A stretch of DNA of 64,000 bases from Chitinophagaceae bacterium (GCA_019638595.1 JAHBTJ010000006.1:1-64000); one strand, 5' to 3'; counted from the first letter of the stretch, positions 46,159 to 55,368 are shown. The notes: a model not told the origin generated them from the sequence alone. Translations and numbers: made by a program.

Positions 46159-47292
46159 ATGAAATATAAATTTTGGGCAGCTTGTACCAGTATGTTGTGC
46201 TTTATTGGCTGTGGCAACAACCAGGAAAAGAGTGACAGTGCCGCATCATCCGGGGCTATAGAAAATATTATTGTAATTACTACGGACGGATTGCGCTGGC
46301 AGGATGTATATACCGGAATGGATTCCGCCATTGCCTCCAACGCGTCGTATATGCAAAGCAGAAGGGACAGCGCTGAGATGTTTGAACAGTACTGGTCGCC
46401 CGACGCGGCGGAACGGAGGAAAAAGCTGATGCCGTTTTTCTGGAATACGGTTGCGCAAAACGGCCAGTTATACGGTAACCGCCTGTATGATAATAAAGTA
46501 AACTGTGCCAATCCTTATTGGTTTTCGTACCCCGGCTATAATGAAATATTAACAGGCTATCCTGACACAGCGGTTAATTCAAATGAATACAAACCCAATC
46601 CGCACATCACAGTATTGGAGTATATCAACAAACAACCTGCATTTTCGGGCAAAGTGGCTGCATTTGGCGCATGGGAGGCGTTCGACAGGATATTGAACAA
46701 GGAACGTTGCGGTTTCCCGGTGGTAGCGGCGTTTGGTTCAACCGGCGGCGATAAGCCAACAGCTACCGAACAATTGCTGAACAATATGCTGCGCGATTCT
46801 TTTAAGCCTTTCCATGATGGCGAGTGCCTGGATGTATTCACCCATTATATGGCATTCGATTACCTGAAAGAAAGAGATCCCCGGGTACTGTATATAGCTT
46901 ACGGCGAAACGGATGAATGGGCGCACGCGGGCGAATACAGGTATTACCTGGATGCTGCGCACCAGTTTGATAAATGGGTGGGAGATATTTGGGATCATAT
47001 TCAAAGCACCCCCCAATATAAGGACAAGACCGCCTTGTTTATTACTACCGATCACGGCAGGGGAAATATAGATAAGAACAAATGGACAGGACATGGCAGC
47101 GGCAGTGTTGAAGACTCTTATGAAATATGGATGGCGGTTATGGGACCGGGGCTGCCGGCAAAGGGCGAAGTGAAAACAGCCATGCAGTTATACCAGCAGC
47201 AATCGGCTCAAACGATCGCTTCCTTGTTAGGGTTGGAATACAAAGCAGACCATCCCATCGCGGAAGCCGTAAAAGAAATTAAACAACCTTAA
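46159..47292 (+). CDS. Lipoprotein of the alkaline phosphatase superfamily (NPP-like)
   Basis: 377 residues with lipobox FIGC (Cys18), so membrane-anchored in the periplasm or outer membrane. Motifs of the nucleotide pyrophosphatase/phosphodiesterase branch: metal Asp in IVITTDGLRWQDVY, probable nucleophile Ser in WFSYPGYNEILTG (where NPP enzymes have Thr), YGETDEWAHAGEYRYYLDA, and metal D/H in FITTDHGRGN with a final His in TGHGSG. It probably cleaves phosphate mono- or diesters. Its place between the GDPD fusion and the acid-phosphatase-like gene supports phosphate or glycerol release from phospholipid head groups. Confidence 0.85.
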   Translation: MKYKFWAACTSMLCFIGCGNNQEKSDSAASSGAIENIIVITTDGLRWQDVYTGMDSAIASNASYMQSRRDSAEMFEQYWSPDAAERRKKLMPFFWNTVAQNGQLYGNRLYDNKVNCANPYWFSYPGYNEILTGYPDTAVNSNEYKPNPHITVLEYINKQPAFSGKVAAFGAWEAFDRILNKERCGFPVVAAFGSTGGDKPTATEQLLNNMLRDSFKPFHDGECLDVFTHYMAFDYLKERDPRVLYIAYGETDEWAHAGEYRYYLDAAHQFDKWVGDIWDHIQSTPQYKDKTALFITTDHGRGNIDKNKWTGHGSGSVEDSYEIWMAVMGPGLPAKGEVKTAMQLYQQQSAQTIASLLGLEYKADHPIAEAVKEIKQP

Positions 47293-47308
47293 CATAAAAA
47301 ACATCAGG

Positions 47309-48580
47309 ATGCAAAAAAAGATGGTTTCATACCTGTTTTTTTTATTGATAACTTCAGTTACACTTTCATTTGCACAAACACCGGCTGTAAATCCTTATCC
47401 CGCGGGGTCTTATCCCGACAGGATATTTTTAAATATTACAGAAGACGCATCCACCTCCATCGCTGCCAGTTGGAGAACCGGCGTTGAAACAGGAGAGAAT
47501 TTCCTGGAAATTATGCCTGCAACGGATACTCCTTCCGGTATTAAAAACGCAATGAGCTATAAAGCGTTTACGGAACCGTTTGAGCTGAATAATGTGAAAG
47601 CCAATTATCATGCAGCGAGAGTGAAAGACCTGCAGCCAAATACATTGTATATGTATCGTGTGGGCGCCGGCAATTACTGGAGCGAATGGTTTCATATTAA
47701 AACCGCCGGAAAGCCGGGGGAAAAATTTTCGTTTATCTATATGGGAGATGTGCAGGTGGGCATGCGCACGCTTTGGCCCCGGGTAATACGCGAGGCGTAT
47801 AAAAAAGTTCCTGACGCAAGGCTGATCATGTACGCGGGTGATATAGTGAACAGGGGCTTTAATGATCATGAATGGGGAGAGTTGTTTGATGGCGGCAGCT
47901 TTATTCACAGTACCATACCGGGTTTGCCTTCGCCGGGCAATCATGAGCATGCAGACAATGCTGAAGGCGTAAACGTAATTACTCCTCTGTGGAGAGTGCA
48001 GTTTGCTTTGCCCGATAACGGCCCGGATGGATTGGAAGAAACCTGTTACTATGCGGATGTTCAGGGGGTAAGGTTTATTTCATTGAATTCGCAGGCCATC
48101 TGGTTTGGAGGAGAAATGATGCAAAGGCAGATTGACTGGCTGCATACAATCCTAAAAAACAATCCTAATAAATGGACCTGTGTTACTTTCCACCATCCCG
48201 TATATTCCGTTAAATCCAACCGTGATAATAAAAACCTGCGCGAGAAATTTCAACCCATTTTCGACCAGTACAAGGTAGACCTGGTGCTGCAGGGACATGA
48301 TCATGCGTATGGCCGTGGCATGAAAAACGTTGCTATGCCGGACAAAAAGGGTACTTCCGCCACCATGTATGTTGTTTCAATGGCTGGTTCTAAAATGTAC
48401 GACGAAAACAAGCAGGACTGGATGGATAAAGCTGCCGGGCATATTCAATTATACCAGGTGATAACAGTGGATGGCGACAAGCTTTCTTACAACTCCTATA
48501 CCGCTACGGGGAAACTTTTTGATGCGTTTGACTTGATAAAGCAGAAAGGAAAGATCAATAAAATAGTAGAGCGCAGGTAA
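47309..48580 (+). CDS. Purple-acid-phosphatase-like metallophosphoesterase
   Basis: 423 residues with signal peptide (MVSYLFFLLITSVTLSFAQ). An N-terminal fibronectin-like domain (about 35-130) precedes the metallophosphatase domain. Its five motifs are GDVQ (146-149), GDIVN (177-181), GNHE (210-213), FHHP (294-297) and GHDH (329-332). In true purple acid phosphatases the second motif is GDxxY; here Asn181 replaces the tyrosine that binds Fe(III) and gives the colour. It should still bind two metals and hydrolyse phosphate esters outside the cytoplasm. Third gene of the cluster, 16 bases after the previous one. Confidence 0.9.
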   Translation: MQKKMVSYLFFLLITSVTLSFAQTPAVNPYPAGSYPDRIFLNITEDASTSIAASWRTGVETGENFLEIMPATDTPSGIKNAMSYKAFTEPFELNNVKANYHAARVKDLQPNTLYMYRVGAGNYWSEWFHIKTAGKPGEKFSFIYMGDVQVGMRTLWPRVIREAYKKVPDARLIMYAGDIVNRGFNDHEWGELFDGGSFIHSTIPGLPSPGNHEHADNAEGVNVITPLWRVQFALPDNGPDGLEETCYYADVQGVRFISLNSQAIWFGGEMMQRQIDWLHTILKNNPNKWTCVTFHHPVYSVKSNRDNKNLREKFQPIFDQYKVDLVLQGHDHAYGRGMKNVAMPDKKGTSATMYVVSMAGSKMYDENKQDWMDKAAGHIQLYQVITVDGDKLSYNSYTATGKLFDAFDLIKQKGKINKIVERR

Positions 48581-48605
48581 ATGCTCATGATGTCGCCGAA
48601 TTCAC

Positions 48606-48633
48606 CTGTGTGTGGCGATGGCGCCACGCACAG
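48606..48633. repeat. 12-bp perfect-stem hairpin after the phosphatase cluster
   Basis: CTGTGTGTGGCG (48606-48617), loop ATGG, CGCCACGCACAG (48622-48633): all 12 positions pair, one as a wobble. No T run follows. It lies 26 bases after the phosphatase stop, so it could stabilise the mRNA 3' end or be a small palindromic element. Confidence 0.7.
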
Positions 48634-48721
48634 CGTGATTTGCCGTTCGGTATATCAGTGCTGCAAACCCTATAAGGCTTAAAAAGCCCCATGAACAGTT
48701 TAATAAAACAGAATTTTCTTT

Positions 48722-48729
48722 TATCTTTA
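48722..48729 (+). promoter_or_regulatory. Possible -7 box (TATCTTTA) for the TIR gene
   Basis: It matches TAnnTTTG at seven of eight positions, with GTTTAA at about 20 bases upstream. It lies 107 bases before the ATG at 48836. The leader also holds a small palindrome AAGGTTGAACCTT. Confidence 0.35.
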
Positions 48730-48835
48730 TTATGCCTGCAACGGCAAGAAGGTTGAACCTTAACGAGGGCAGACATGCATGGTCTATCCCAGGGTAGAAC
48801 CAAGGTAAGAAGGCGACTTTAAAAAGCCTGATTTT

Positions 48836-50539
48836 ATGTTTATAACATTACAGTTTCCGCTGTTTGATCGCCGCTTTTTTGAAGTGGATCCGAACAGAAC
48901 GGAAAAACCCAAATGGCCGGAGCCCGGTATGAACGACCGGGTTCGTTATTTCGGGGATGTGCTTAGCAGGAATAAGCCTTACCTGGGTCCCTGGGATGAT
49001 GAAAAGAAATACTGTAATGCCGGGAGTGTTATTAATTTCTGCGGGTTGCAGGAAGCTCACTTTTTTAAATTGCTGCACAATGCTCCTTACGAAGCCAGGA
49101 TACTGTTCCGCAGGTTCCAGTCGGACGGCAGGTGCCTGGCGAAATTTGAACTGGGCTTCAACGATGCTTTTGAGCAGGTGGCACAAACTCCTGGTGCACA
49201 TTATTCATTTGACGGGCACATTCAGCAATACCTTTTATGCCCTGTAAAAATAAAAATTGGTAACAGGCTTTCGGAATATCTTCCGCTTATTGAAAGCGGC
49301 GGTAAATTAAAAACAGCCTACTACTGGACTACCAGTAAAGGAAAGCGCACTTTTGATATGGCAGAAAGCAATCAGCATGTTGATGGTTGCGAGCCTGTTT
49401 TGCTGATACAGGTGGATGCCGGTAAAATGGATCTCCGCCAGTTTACAGCGCAAAAGGTGGAAGCGCCTTTCCTGGAAAAAGAGGGCATACAATTATTCTT
49501 CAGGCATATACCATATAAAATTGGAAGAAGGAATTATAATATAAAGGCCTGGATCATTGCCGGCCCGGGGAATAGTACTGCCAGCCCGGTGTACTCCCGC
49601 GACTTTTCCGGCTATAATACTGTTCTACGTTACCTGCGGATCAATTTATTGAGGATACATACAGAGATCAGCCTGCAAAAAAAGCTGGTGGAAGCGCTCG
49701 GCGATACGGACATCACCAGCAGCGATCAGAAAAAGCGGTTGTATTTCTATTTGCACAAAATCTTGCTGAACCTTACCAATATACAACGGAATAAACAACC
49801 GCAGACCATGCTGGTAGAATCGGCTTTCAGGCTTGATGAATTGTATGGCGGATCCATGCGGATAGAAGACCAGATAAATATACTGGAAGAGTATAAAAGC
49901 TGGCTGAGTGACCTGGATGTAACTCCCAAAAACCAGCAGGTGATTGGTTTCGTGGAAAAGAGTACCACCGGTCTTCAGCAACAGCAGCAGGTTGTTGTAT
50001 TCATTTCGTACAATCATGCCGATAAAACAGCCGCGGATATGCTGAAGAACAGGCTGGAGAAGGAGGGCGTTACGGTAATACTTGATTCGGCATCTATGCA
50101 GGCTGGAACAGCCATTAACGATTTCATCAGTAAAAGCATTCTGCGGGCCGATGCCATTCTTTCTGTTGTTTCGGTGAACAGTCTTACTTCCGGCTGGGTG
50201 GGCGTGGAAACCATCAACACAATATTCATCAGGAATTTTTTCCCGGAAAAGAAGTTTATTCCCTGTGCGTTGGATAATAGTTTTTTTGAAGACAATTTTG
50301 TTGATAAGGCGTTGCTAAAAATTGACGCCCGCTTATCGGAACTCAGGGATCATTCAGTTTCCAGGGCTGCTAAAGGAATGCGCTTTACTGATTATGACGA
50401 TGAGCAGGCGAGGCTTTCGGGTTTGAGTATTAAACTTCCCGATATAGTAAAGCACCTGAAAGCAGATCTTTGTATAGATATCAGCGGGGCAAACCTTGAT
50501 ACGAATTTCAGCAGGATACTTGATACGATAAAGGCGTAA
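48836..50539 (+). CDS. TIR-domain protein with uncharacterised N-terminal region
   Basis: 567 residues, no signal or membrane segment, so cytoplasmic. The C terminus (about 386-567) is a TIR domain: first strand VVVFISYNHADKTAADML, then VTVILDSASMQAGTAINDFI, SILRADAILSVVSVNSLTS and GWVGVE with a putative catalytic Glu458. The motif W-x-x-x-E fits NAD-cleaving bacterial TIR effectors. A Gln-rich linker (residues 381-385) separates it from a roughly 380-residue N-terminal part that I cannot assign (MFITLQFPLFDRRFFEVD; KYCNAGSVINFCG; ILFRRFQSDGRCLAKFELGF). That part may sense infection or a ligand. The gene is alone, with no adjacent STAND, Sir2, SLOG or cyclase gene. Defence function is inferred. 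Confidence 0.85.
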   Translation: MFITLQFPLFDRRFFEVDPNRTEKPKWPEPGMNDRVRYFGDVLSRNKPYLGPWDDEKKYCNAGSVINFCGLQEAHFFKLLHNAPYEARILFRRFQSDGRCLAKFELGFNDAFEQVAQTPGAHYSFDGHIQQYLLCPVKIKIGNRLSEYLPLIESGGKLKTAYYWTTSKGKRTFDMAESNQHVDGCEPVLLIQVDAGKMDLRQFTAQKVEAPFLEKEGIQLFFRHIPYKIGRRNYNIKAWIIAGPGNSTASPVYSRDFSGYNTVLRYLRINLLRIHTEISLQKKLVEALGDTDITSSDQKKRLYFYLHKILLNLTNIQRNKQPQTMLVESAFRLDELYGGSMRIEDQINILEEYKSWLSDLDVTPKNQQVIGFVEKSTTGLQQQQQVVVFISYNHADKTAADMLKNRLEKEGVTVILDSASMQAGTAINDFISKSILRADAILSVVSVNSLTSGWVGVETINTIFIRNFFPEKKFIPCALDNSFFEDNFVDKALLKIDARLSELRDHSVSRAAKGMRFTDYDDEQARLSGLSIKLPDIVKHLKADLCIDISGANLDTNFSRILDTIKA

Positions 50540-50597
50540 TTGTTCTTGGCAGATAAGGTTTGCCGCCCGGTACAATCCCTATAGGGTTCAAAACTAC

Positions 50598-51740
50598 TCA
50601 TTGTTTCCGCAGCAGATCCAATAATTTTTTATCCAGCTTATGCCCGTACCAGTTTTCATATACCATATCTTCCCGCCGGGAATCTATGATGCCGAAATCG
50701 CCGGTGAAGTTCCATAAGGCAAAGCCTATTGCATGAGATTTGAGCACATCCAGCACATCGCTGAACCATGCTAAAAAAACAGCATGGGGCGTTTTATTCC
50801 AGCAACCACATTCGCCGCAGTGTACGCCCACCCCTTTTTCAATAAGATCGAACCAGGGCTGGTAATATTTTTCAAGTGAAGCTTTGTCGTAGTTGGTTTT
50901 ACCCATTTGTCCCGGCCATTTGGGATCCGGAAGATTATTGATGTCTTTGTTGGCCCAGGGTGCCTTGTAGTGAGAGATAGTTCCCGGGTAGTATCCACGG
51001 CAACTTTGCCCGATGTTAAGGTCGGTTATTTCCTGAACCGGTGTGTTGCCAACATTGTTGCCATCGGCAATTACCAGGTGTTCCGGGTTCTCGCTCCGGA
51101 TGGCTTCGGCAGCGCCTTTCGCTACTTTACGGTATACTTCTCCCGGAACAGGACCAGAACGGGAGTGCTGATCGTTCATGTCATCGCGCATGGCCGGTTC
51201 ATTCACCAGGTCAAAACTGATTTTTTGGGCAGATACATTTTTAAAACGCTTTGCCCACATGTTCCAGTGCCAGTAAAATGCCTGCTGCGCTTCTTCATCT
51301 TTCCACAGGTTATAGGGCTCATGAAATCCTGCATTGATACAATATCCCGGCGCCCTGTGTAAATTAAGGCTTACATGTAAATGGTATTGATGGGCGGTCA
51401 ATACTAATTGCTCAATATTGTCTACAGCCTGGTTGCTGATCTTGTAAACATCACCGGGAGTAATATTTTTTGAGCGATCTATGTTGAGATAGGAGGGATA
51501 AGCGATAGGGATCCTTACAAAATCAAATCCCCAGTCTCTCATCCATTTAAAATGTTCTTCTGTTGTTTTATAGGCCGAAGCAGGAGTGGGCAAAAAGTAG
51601 TCGAGCAGGTTAAAGCCTTTCCAGCGTGGTAATTTATTTTTTGCAGCACCGGTAAGGGCAGCGGCTGAAACCGGCAAGTCGCCCAACGCGGCTGCGGCGG
51701 TTACCCATGCCGCGTTTTTTAAAAAAGCCTTACGATTCAT
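50598..51740 (-). CDS. Glycoside hydrolase family 5 (cellulase-like)
   Basis: 380 residues. The N terminus (MNRKAFLKNAAWVTAAAALG) is a Sec- or Tat-like signal with RK, not RR. The TIM barrel holds VRIPIAYPSYLNI, LHVSLNLHRAPGYC, the acid/base Glu181 in FDLVNEP and the probable nucleophile Glu310 in VHCGECG, then ALWNFTGDFG. This is the GH5 layout; the substrate is an extracellular beta-glycan such as cellulose, mannan or glucan, subfamily not determinable. The GECG loop is Cys-rich. It converges with the TIR gene. Confidence 0.9.
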   Translation of the reverse strand: MNRKAFLKNAAWVTAAAALGDLPVSAAALTGAAKNKLPRWKGFNLLDYFLPTPASAYKTTEEHFKWMRDWGFDFVRIPIAYPSYLNIDRSKNITPGDVYKISNQAVDNIEQLVLTAHQYHLHVSLNLHRAPGYCINAGFHEPYNLWKDEEAQQAFYWHWNMWAKRFKNVSAQKISFDLVNEPAMRDDMNDQHSRSGPVPGEVYRKVAKGAAEAIRSENPEHLVIADGNNVGNTPVQEITDLNIGQSCRGYYPGTISHYKAPWANKDINNLPDPKWPGQMGKTNYDKASLEKYYQPWFDLIEKGVGVHCGECGCWNKTPHAVFLAWFSDVLDVLKSHAIGFALWNFTGDFGIIDSRREDMVYENWYGHKLDKKLLDLLRKQ

Positions 51741-51779
51741 CGTTTTTGTTTTGTGTTGGGAGGAGGTACGCAGAAGATT

Positions 51780-52781
51780 TTATTTCCGCATTTTTAAGCG
51801 CAGCAAATTATTATGAGCTGTAATGAACAACGTTTTATCATCATTTGCCAGGGCTACATTGCTGCAGGCCGACGGGATCTTGAGCTTGCCGATCAGCTTT
51901 CCGGCATTATCGAAAATCCAAATGCCTCCGGGGCCGCTTGCGAATATATTGCCGGCTTTATCCACTTTCAATCCATCCGGCAACCCGCCTTCCTTTTTGG
52001 CTTCAGCCGTTGCGTCGTATAATATCCTGCTGTTGTAAAGGCTGTCATTGTCCCCAATATCGAACAGGTACCATCTCGCTTTGTCGCCATCGGAATTAGC
52101 TACCAGCAATGTTTTCTCATTGTGAATGAGCGCAATGCCATTGGGGCGGGTAATCGTATCCGTTAGCAGCTTTACTTCTCCTGCCGTATTTAAAATATAT
52201 ACTCCCTGGAAGGGTATTTCTTTTGCGGGATCATCCACATTTTTTTCCAGTCCGTAAGGCGGATCGGTAAAAAACAAGTCACCGTTGCTACGGTAAACTG
52301 CGTCATTAGGGCTGTTTAACTTTTTGCCCTGGTAATTATCCACAAGTGTTTTAAACGCAGGCCGGGGGCTCGAAAGGGAGGCTTCCATTACGGCCATACG
52401 CCTGTCGCCATGCTGGCACATTACAAGTTGTCCGTTCTTATTTAAAAGTAAGCCGTTGGAGCCAGGCTCACCGGTGCGGGGTGTTGAGCCGGTGTAACCG
52501 GAAGGAGTAAGGTATAATTCCGCTCCTTTTTCTTCCGTCCATTTAAAAATTTTGTTGGGCGGGATATCGGAAAACAGCAACATCTTTTCCTGTTCTACCC
52601 ACAAAGGACCTTCTGTCCAGGTATATCCTTCGGCAACGATCTCAATCGCTACATCAGGATCTATTATTTTTTCAAGCGCGGGATCCAGCTTCTCTACCGA
52701 CCCGGTCGTTTTTACTTCCTGGGCAGGAGTATTACAGGCTAAAGCATACAGTATAAAAAGTGCGGGAATAAACTTTTTCAT
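51780..52781 (-). CDS. SMP-30/gluconolactonase-family lipoprotein
   Basis: 333 residues from ATG 52781, the start of a lipoprotein signal (MKKFIPALFILYALACNTPA, Cys16); the frame is open 20 codons upstream. The six-bladed propeller shows EGYTWTEGPLWVEQEKMLLF, SDIPPNKIFKW, EPGSNGLLLNKNGQLVMCQH, PNDAVYRSNGDLFFTDPPYG, RPNGIALIHNEKTLLVANSD and LPDGLKVDKAGNIFASGPGG. Calcium-binding E, N and D of the lactonase family are present. It should hydrolyse a sugar lactone in the periplasm. Confidence 0.9.
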   Translation of the reverse strand: MKKFIPALFILYALACNTPAQEVKTTGSVEKLDPALEKIIDPDVAIEIVAEGYTWTEGPLWVEQEKMLLFSDIPPNKIFKWTEEKGAELYLTPSGYTGSTPRTGEPGSNGLLLNKNGQLVMCQHGDRRMAVMEASLSSPRPAFKTLVDNYQGKKLNSPNDAVYRSNGDLFFTDPPYGLEKNVDDPAKEIPFQGVYILNTAGEVKLLTDTITRPNGIALIHNEKTLLVANSDGDKARWYLFDIGDNDSLYNSRILYDATAEAKKEGGLPDGLKVDKAGNIFASGPGGIWIFDNAGKLIGKLKIPSACSNVALANDDKTLFITAHNNLLRLKMRK

Positions 52782-53412
52782 AAAGCAATTATTTGCAGTG
52801 AACCCTGAAGATAAACAAACCCAGGCAAATACATATAACAAGGCCGGCAGAGAGGTTTGAACCGGCTACCGCTCGAAAAAAGATATCTGTATTGCTATTG
52901 CCGGTACAGGTACGAGAAGGATATCATTTACGTTTTTGGATGTATTTTTCGTTGATCCAGGTAAGGTTAAAGCGAAAAGATAAATAAATGGCATACAGGA
53001 GTGAATACTTTCGGGCATCGGCGCTATAACGGCTGAATTGTGGTTCGCTGTTATATATACCTGAAAGATAGTATAAGGAGGGTTCCTGAGTGCTTTCACT
53101 ATACTTATATAATATATATTTCATAGGCTGCTCTGTGTAAACATGTATCGAAAATATTATTAACGAAAATTCATTCCAATTTTTTTCGATGAATGAAATA
53201 TTTCCTTAGATACAGCAGATACAGCGATTGAGATATATTAAAAAATGAATATATCGAAGCGGGAAGTCCGTAAACCATACCCCGTTAACAGGTTACCGGG
53301 AGCCACATTGAAAGTGGGTATTATGTTGTAGTATGGTACAACTTATTGATACACAATGTATTTTTTAAAGGCTGCTATTTTTCACCCGGCTATATTTTTC
53401 ATGCAGTTCAGT
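52782..53412. other. Intergenic region without a convincing gene
   Basis: About 630 bases. A 66-codon frame on the minus strand (53124-52924, MKYILYKYSESTQEPSLYYL) reads plausibly but has no recognised homologue pattern and no promoter box nearby. The remainder is A/T-rich with no clear hairpin or repeat. Confidence 0.4.
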
Positions 53413-54741
53413 TTAACGCGGGTTGCGCCTGGTTTTTTCTACTGTTCCTTTAAAGAGACGCCTGCTAAAAATATTATTTTTGTTTTCTGTTTGAATGTCT
53501 TCCTGCCTGCGGCCGGCAATATTGGAAAAGCTGCCATAACCAATATAGTGAAGGGCGCTTGCCAGGCAATCTTCATTTACATCGCCCCAGTCCTTGTCTA
53601 GCCCGTCGTTAACAATTGCATCAGGCTGTAGTCCATTAAAATAATTTCCTTCCTCGTTTTTATTAACAGTGCGGAACGATACCGGGAACACATACCAATC
53701 GCCAACCGGTATTTCAAAATACCCCACTGCTTTACCATGACTTGCCCTGCCCACCTGTTTTACATCCATGTAAGGCTTTAAGCTGTTGATCAGCAATTCG
53801 CTGGCCGAAGCCGTATTTTTAGTGGTGATGAAAAATATCCTGTCCAGGTTAAGATCTCCTTTTTTACTGTAATGAATGGTTGTATCAAAATGACTTTTGT
53901 AATTGTCGTTGAATTCTTCTTTCAGCATAACCCCGTTATTGCCGGAAGCAGGCACGAGGTAGTTGGCCAGTTCATTCTGTAATTCCACGTACCCGCCACC
54001 GTTATACCTCAGGTCCACGATCAGGTCATTGATAGCCTGATTGCTGAATTTGCTGAAAACCGCGCTGAAAATGCTTTTAATGTCATCCGGCTTGCCCAGG
54101 AATGAATTATAAACGAGATAGCCTGCTTTTTTACCGGCTACGGTATAAATGCTGTCGAGGTATACCGGTTGCTCCTGGTAGGTGGCCGCTGTAAGTGTAA
54201 TGGTAGTTTCGGTATTATCGGGCCGTTTAAATCCTATAGTTGCAGATGCGGAAGAAAAAATGGCATTTACGATCCTGTTAATGCTTGCATCGTCAGACGA
54301 AATGGAGCTGTTATTATTAATTGAAATAATGCGCCAGCCTCTTTGAATACCTGCTGCACCGGCAGGGGAGGCCGGTTCAACATATGATACCCTTAAATCG
54401 TTGTCGGACCGGAAAAATATATTAAGTCCCAGGTCGCCGCTGATACCTGAGCTCAGGTCGTCCCATTCCGATTTTTTAATGCCAAAGCTCCACCTGTCAA
54501 CAGGGTCGCTGAACCCCGGTTCATTACTGTATTTCCTTATGGCTTCCATTACGGCATTGGGATCGCTGTAGCCTGAAGGATTAAAGCCGGAGGGTAACTG
54601 GGTGTTCCAGAGGTAAATATCTTTAGCATATTCCCATGCTTCGGAATTGATTTCCGCATTAGGATTAGGATCGTTTTTTTTACAGCTAATGGTGCCGGTT
54701 ATTAACAGCGCTGATACCAGCACGAAATTTTTTATTTGCAT
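53413..54741 (-). CDS. S41-family (C-terminal processing-like) peptidase lipoprotein
   Basis: 442 residues from ATG 54741, where a lipoprotein signal starts (MQIKNFVLVSALLITGTISC, Cys20). An N-terminal helical region (EAWEYAKDIYLWNTQLPSGF) is followed by a PDZ domain (about 105-185; VSYVEPASPAGAAGIQRGW, IISINNNS) and the S41 protease core: LIVDLRYNGGGYVELQNELA, the Ser nucleophile in ITTKNTASASELLINSLKPY and GYFEIPVGDWYVFPVSF. The layout is that of Bacteroidota tail-specific proteases at the cell surface or periplasm; target unknown. Confidence 0.92.
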   Translation of the reverse strand: MQIKNFVLVSALLITGTISCKKNDPNPNAEINSEAWEYAKDIYLWNTQLPSGFNPSGYSDPNAVMEAIRKYSNEPGFSDPVDRWSFGIKKSEWDDLSSGISGDLGLNIFFRSDNDLRVSYVEPASPAGAAGIQRGWRIISINNNSSISSDDASINRIVNAIFSSASATIGFKRPDNTETTITLTAATYQEQPVYLDSIYTVAGKKAGYLVYNSFLGKPDDIKSIFSAVFSKFSNQAINDLIVDLRYNGGGYVELQNELANYLVPASGNNGVMLKEEFNDNYKSHFDTTIHYSKKGDLNLDRIFFITTKNTASASELLINSLKPYMDVKQVGRASHGKAVGYFEIPVGDWYVFPVSFRTVNKNEEGNYFNGLQPDAIVNDGLDKDWGDVNEDCLASALHYIGYGSFSNIAGRRQEDIQTENKNNIFSRRLFKGTVEKTRRNPR

Positions 54742-54888
54742 ACATAACAGGTTAAAGCAGGAGCTTGTAAATAATAAACTATTTAAGCGTAAAATTATTG
54801 GGCAAAGCTGTTGTTTTTCATGCAAATTACGTGTTGGTTGTGCGTGGGGTTGAGTAATACCGCCACGTTAACATAACCTTATTAAATA

Positions 54889-55368
54889 TTAACGGTTGTT
54901 AACCTGCCGTTCGCTCAGTGTACAGTTCACCCATTCCGCGTCAAAATGCACATCATATTTTTTGTAGAACGCAATAGCGGGCTCATTCCATTCCAGCACC
55001 TGCCACATTATTCCATGAAGGTTTTTGTCTTTCGCTTCCCGGATCAATACCTCAAACAACATTTTTCCAATGCCCTTGCCCCGCCATTGTTGGGTAACAA
55101 TAATGTCTTCGAGGTACATCCTTTGTCCTTTCCAGGTAGAATAGCGGATATAATACAGGGCCAGGGCCACAATCTTTTTATTCCCGTTGTATCCCGCTTC
55201 CGCTACAAAAGCCCACCAAACAGGATTTTTGCCAAAACCACTTTCTTCAAAGTGTTCCGGAGTTACGGTTACTTCTTCAGGCGCCTTTTCAAATACCGCT
55301 AATTCATATACCAATTCCATCAGCCTGGGGCAATCTTCTTTAACAGCACGCCGGATTGTAATGTTCAT
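54889..55368 (-). CDS. GNAT N-acetyltransferase (spermidine/diamine acetyltransferase-like)
   Basis: 159 residues from ATG 55368, the start of the GNAT fold (MNITIRRAVKEDCPRLMELV); the frame extends 13 codons upstream. The segments YELAVFEKAPEEVTVTPEHF, YYIRYSTWKGQRMYLEDIIV and the acetyl-CoA loop QQWRGKGIGKMLFEVLIREA, then MWQVLEWNEPAIAFYKKYDV, resemble eukaryotic-type diamine/thialysine acetyltransferases (SSAT family). Substrate uncertain. Confidence 0.88.
   Translation of the reverse strand: MNITIRRAVKEDCPRLMELVYELAVFEKAPEEVTVTPEHFEESGFGKNPVWWAFVAEAGYNGNKKIVALALYYIRYSTWKGQRMYLEDIIVTQQWRGKGIGKMLFEVLIREAKDKNLHGIMWQVLEWNEPAIAFYKKYDVHFDAEWVNCTLSERQVNNR

Noticed and set aside
48836-51740. The TIR gene as part of an operon with its neighbours
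   Set aside because: The downstream GH5 gene is on the other strand and the upstream phosphatase cluster ends 255 bases away with a hairpin; no shared function.
50598-51740. Tat signal on the GH5 enzyme
   Set aside because: The N terminus has NRKAF, lacking the twin arginine, so only a general export signal is supported.
52924-53124. 66-codon minus-strand frame as a gene
   Set aside because: No recognised family, promoter box or coupling to neighbours; retained only as a remark in the intergenic entry.
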